Assembly (NCBI GenBank): GCA_020650975.1
Contig: JAIPMN010047428.1
Span: 1-23,874 of the forward strand
Source of the DNA: Apostichopus californicus
Lineage: Eukaryota > Echinodermata > Holothuroidea > Aspidochirotida > Stichopodidae
Length of the DNA: 23,874 bases
Reading direction: 5' to 3'
Of this stretch, positions 20,407-23,874 are shown piece by piece. Under the pieces are notes generated by a model. The model did no database searches. It was not told the origin of the DNA and saw nothing but the letters and a program-made list of their open reading frames with translations. The translations under genes were made by a program, and so were the position numbers. The first letter of the stretch is position 1; every line of letters begins with the position of its first letter.

Positions 20407-21784
20407 CAAGTCGACAAATATATTAACCATGTTTAAGCTTTGAACACTTCTTGTGCTTTAAAGGAATCAACAGGGAAGTTTGGATTGACAATGTCGTTAC
20501 TTCCACAGCTAAATAATAAATCAGCTAACTCACCGATGGAGGTTACTCTTTAAGTAATGTTTTTTTTAACTACACTAAAACTTCCCAACATGAACACCTT
20601 ATTTACGACGTTCGTACACAGCGGCTCATAACCAATCGCAATTGCACTTTAATTTTGTGCAAATACCTGTTTCTAAACCTGAATGTTAATGTTGATGTGT
20701 TCATTAGTATTTAAAGGAACTTCTCTTTAGTTTCAGAGTGCAATGTTTTGAGGGAGCTTTATAATGAATTGGTATTAGTCTTGTCTAGTTGACAAATTGA
20801 TATTTCTTTGAACATTTTTATCGTTTGTTTACCTCATTCTATGTTACGTGAGGACTTTTATGATAATCTTGATATGCCCAAAACTGGCCTAGACCAATGG
20901 AGATTACCAAAAATACAGAAACTTACCTTCACTTATGTAAGCTTTCAGATATCCTTTGATGAGAGTTATTAGACACTGGGTAAATGTGATTTTCTCTTCA
21001 ATGTCGTTGATCCACGGACGTGAGAAGATCCCAGTATTGTAAGATATAACAAGTTAGTGTTCGTGGAATACCAACTTTTATAACAATCCAACTGACGTTG
21101 ACGAATTCAAACGGAACATAAAATTCATGTAATCCGTTTTCAATAGTGTCTTTAATATTGAATATTCACTGCCACAATATCTCAACTACTCGCATCGGCT
21201 CATGAAGACATTCTGCTGAATTTCCATGGTCAATTTTTTTTTAAATTTCATCTAACAGTGTCTCAAATACTGTTATACTAACATATCCCAAAGAAAATAA
21301 AATCGTTTGTCAACGTGTACACAATTAGATATTTAGCAAAGGATGGCAAGGCGAACACAAATGATTGTTTACAAGTAGGCTCACAGAGTTTCCAAAAATT
21401 TCCAAACTTATAAAAACTATTTATAAATAGCTTGAATAGCAGCCGATGGCAAAAAATATTGGTTTTCAGAATAAACATTGAATTTGTATTTGGAAACCTC
21501 TACCCGTCATAGTCATTTGAACTTCCTCTTTTAGTTCATACCATTAGTTTTTACTTCAAAGAACCGCACAAATACAACCCAGAATACAGCCCAGCTAACC
21601 ACGACTGAATCCTTTAAAGTGCGTGCAGTCTGTCTTAGTCAATGATGTGTGACGGTAGCGAGCAACAATGTTATTTAGGTGCTATTTCTAAATAGTTAAA
21701 CAAAGCAGCACTGGTATTCATCGCCCAAGTTAACGGAGACAATCACATAGGAATTTGTTATCAGTATTCATTCAGTTGTGGAGA
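20407..21784. other. Duplicated AT-rich DNA in copy B, no gene
   Basis: Counterpart of 9140-10160 and 12909-13321, with the junction of the missing A block at 21420. Short frames are not shared with copy A. Confidence 0.6.
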
Positions 21785-22276
21785 TTTGGTAGATTGTCCT
21801 TTGTCTGAAACGGTTCCAAACTTGAACGTTATACACAGCAAACTATTACACATATCAATAACAAATCGGAAGTAAACATATAGGCCCAGTACACACGTTG
21901 TGTGCTTCCATTATATATCTACACCGATACAATTACATCAAAGAAAACGACATTCACTATAACGAGGAGTGACATATCACATATTAAGCTAGGTTACTTA
22001 TTGAAGGCAAAGTTTCAAAGTTATTTACTATTTTTATTTTATATTCAATAGAGGTACACTCTGAAGTTTGGAGATATATGCTTTAACTTATCGTCGTAAT
22101 CGACTATGCCCAGTATGAAGTAGTAACATTTATACGGTAGCTATCATTTCGTTTGTATTCGATGAGGACTGAAATCACAACCACCCCCCCCCCCACCCGA
22201 ATTGATCAGTGAAGCCCTAGTCATAACTGTAACGTATGTATAATTCAGTGACGCGGTGAGCTACACCCTATTTATC
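21785..22276. other. Copy-B sequence without counterpart in A
   Basis: AT-rich, no gene seen. It holds a C11 run at 22184-22194. Confidence 0.6.
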
Positions 22277-22508
22277 TAGGTTCTCATGTATTTCAATTGT
22301 GCAGGAAGTGCTAAAACGCTTCTTATACAAGGTAAAAGTTAAACAAGTGTCACGTGAACTAGGAAGATAATTGTGGAGAGAGCGAGACTGGGATTGATAG
22401 TATACACTCTTGGCAGGACCAGAGAAATTTTCGTTACAGAATGGTTCACGATTTAAGGAGAAATAAGGAGACATTTTCAGTCTAATATGAATAATGAATA
22501 ATTACATC
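22277..22508. repeat. Right-end block of the duplication, copy B
   Basis: Matches 14236-14467; similarity ends after GAATAATTACATC. See copy A for why the shared minus frame (22268-22474) is not called a gene. Confidence 0.8.
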
Positions 22509-23220
22509 GCTTAGGGAAACATTAAAGACCGTAACAAATTAAAAACGTCCACAATTTCTTGAACGTATCTCTACATCTACTTGATTTATGGTTTGTTCTC
22601 TGGTCAGTTCAATCAAATACGGGTAATTTACAGTAAACTCTACTAGATATATTCTTCACGGTGCATTATAGAATTGTTTTTGTATATTGTTTAAGGAGGT
22701 TAACATCATTATGGCATGTCAATATCATTCCCACTGTAAGTGGGAGGTTGTGCTGAAAAATACACTCATTTGTGTTGTTGAAAGTAGCGTTGTCCATATA
22801 TAGCAGTGACCCTATATATACATCCCATGTGAATTTCAACGCAACCCTCTTCCCTGACAGGACCACCCATCTCTAGTCGGGCAAGCCATTCCGCACGTTG
22901 CTGCCACATGGCGTACATAATATACACAACAAGGCTCACACAAACACACCTGTTAAAACCTCCATTTCAGAACCAGATTAAATACATTTCCTATACAAAC
23001 CTCTTGTGGTAATATAATGGATGAATTGCATCTGGTATATAGATTTATATTGTCAGTTATATTACAACTGCCATGTCTATTGTGGCAATAAGATGCCGTG
23101 GTTGTGTGTCACTAAATTATTATCAACTCAAAATTATGTCATTTAATAAGGTGTTATAAGTGGATTGTCAGTTGTCTGCGCCAATAGCCTTTTATATCAT
23201 GCGTCACCCAGGGTAATCCC
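22509..23220. other. Unique AT-rich DNA, nothing recognised
   Basis: A 66-codon minus frame (22666-22866) has no known motif. No repeats or RNA genes seen. Confidence 0.5.
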
Positions 23221-23225
23221 CATGC

Positions 23226-23233
23226 TATAAATA
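23226..23233 (+). promoter_or_regulatory. Consensus TATA box next to the minisatellites
   Basis: TATAAATA fits the TATA-box consensus exactly and lies 9 bases before the 15-bp array. If used, transcription would start about 30 bases downstream, inside the array. Chance occurrence in AT-rich DNA is possible. Confidence 0.25.
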
Positions 23234-23242
23234 AAGGTTCTA

Positions 23243-23422
23243 GGACAAAATCCCCCCGGACAAAATCCCTCCGGACAAAATCCCCCCGGACAAAATCCCC
23301 CCGGACAAAATCCCCCCAGCCAAAATCCCCCCTGGACAAAATCCCCCCGGCCAAAATCCCCCCGTCCAAAATCCCCCCAAACCAAAATCCCCCGGACAAG
23401 ATCCCCCCAGACAATATCCCCC
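23243..23422. repeat. 15-bp minisatellite, about 12 units
   Basis: Unit GGACAAAATCCCCCC. Units start at 23243, 23258, 23273, 23288, 23303, 23318, 23334, 23349, 23364, 23379, 23394 and 23409; one extra T at 23333 shifts the phase. The left units are nearly identical and the right ones more diverged. On the minus strand a 15-bp unit reads as a five-residue repeat, such as Gly-Gly-Ile-Leu-Ser in one frame and Gly-Asp-Phe-Val-Arg in another, and several minus frames stay open through the array. Confidence 0.95.
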
Positions 23423-23473
23423 TGGCCCATACAAAGCCTGCCTGCAACCACCAGGGATGGCCCAGGTGTGACA

Positions 23474-23874
23474 GTCAAGGCATGGGTCATTGCACTGGTT
23501 AGGGTACCGGTCAGGGCACCGGTCAGGGGACTGGTCAGGGTACCAGTCAGGGTACCAGTCAGGGTACTGGCGAGCGTAACTGTGAGGGCTCCTGTTAGGG
23601 TACCTGTGAGGGTACCGGTCAAGGTACTGGTCAGGGTACCGGTCATCACATATGGTCACTGTACCGGTCAGGGTTCCACTCAGTGTACTGGTTAGGGTAC
23701 TGGTCAGGATACCAGTCAGGATACTGGTCAGGGTACCGGTCAGGGGACTGGTCGGGAGATCAGTAAGGGTAATTGTGAGGCTACCTGTTAGTGTGACATT
23801 CAAGGGACCGGTCAAGGTACTGGTCAAAGTACTGGTCATTGTACCAGTACTAGTAAGGGTACGTGTCAGAGTAT
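23474..23874. repeat. 12-bp minisatellite, about 33 units, runs off the window
   Basis: Consensus unit GTCAGGGTACCG with frequent C/T and A/G variants; most units keep GT at the start and TAC near the end. One inserted base at 23654 shifts the phase. A 12-bp unit gives a four-residue repeat in coding frames: Thr-Gly-Thr-Leu on the minus strand, Val-Arg-Val-Pro on the plus strand. The array is cut by the window end, so its full length is unknown. Confidence 0.95.

Larger units (their letters stand above)
15958..22508 (+). repeat. Large direct duplication, copy B
   Basis: Second copy of 5266-14467 in the same orientation. It lacks about 76 bp at 6285-6360, the left foldback arm and the 2748-bp block, and carries two private blocks (19199-19555 and 19785-20406). 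Because gains and losses occur on both sides, neither copy is simply derived from the other. Confidence 0.9.

Noticed and set aside
23243..23422. CRISPR array
   Set aside because: The 15-bp units are contiguous without spacers; this is a minisatellite.
23154..23447. Pentapeptide-repeat protein
   Set aside because: The Asp-Phe pattern comes from one frame of a simple 15-bp repeat and is lost at the phase shift at 23333; no flanking domain is seen.
23494..23702. Telomeric repeats (TTAGGG seen several times)
   Set aside because: TTAGGG occurs only as part of variant 12-bp units, never as a six-base tandem array.

Overview
The window looks like gene-poor, transposon-rich nuclear DNA from a eukaryote. 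It has no operons, Shine-Dalgarno-led reading frames or tRNA/rRNA genes. Most of it is AT-rich with short random-looking frames, broken by GC-rich, CpG-rich islands of decayed mobile-element sequence. A hAT-type miniature transposon whose end begins CAGGGACGTAGCC, a foldback repeat, minisatellites and large indels between duplicated copies fit a metazoan, perhaps a marine invertebrate. The lineage cannot be fixed from sequence alone. No intact protein-coding gene can be supported; the best weak candidate is a minus-strand exon at 63-275 with a signal-peptide-like start.

Layout. 1-68: hairpin around a 14-bp tandem repeat. 63-275: possible secreted-protein exon (minus). 276-3290: AT-rich DNA with one promoter-like cluster near 2644-2690. 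3293-6110: GC-rich decayed retroelement-like region with candidate splice sites, strong palindromes and gag-like frame fragments. 5266-14467: copy A of a large duplication. 14468-15957: unique spacer with an ~80-bp tandem duplication and a CRE/CCAAT/TATA-like cluster. 15958-22508: copy B. 22509-23220: featureless. 23243-23422: twelve units of a 15-bp minisatellite. 23474-end: about 33 units of a 12-bp minisatellite running off the window.

The dominant structure is the direct A/B duplication. By eye it is about 98% identical near 7260-7560/17870-18165 but only about 88-90% in the GC-rich left part. It is interrupted by reciprocal indels: a 2.75-kb block and a foldback arm are present only in A, while blocks of about 357 and 622 bp are present only in B. 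It is either a local segmental duplication or two diverged haplotypes placed in tandem by an assembly. Short frames shared by both copies differ almost only at amino-acid-changing sites, so I do not treat them as genes.

I found no convincing new biological system. The best leads are the reciprocal-indel duplication, the candidate introns inside the decayed retroelement, the foldback family and the paired minisatellites whose periods are multiples of three.
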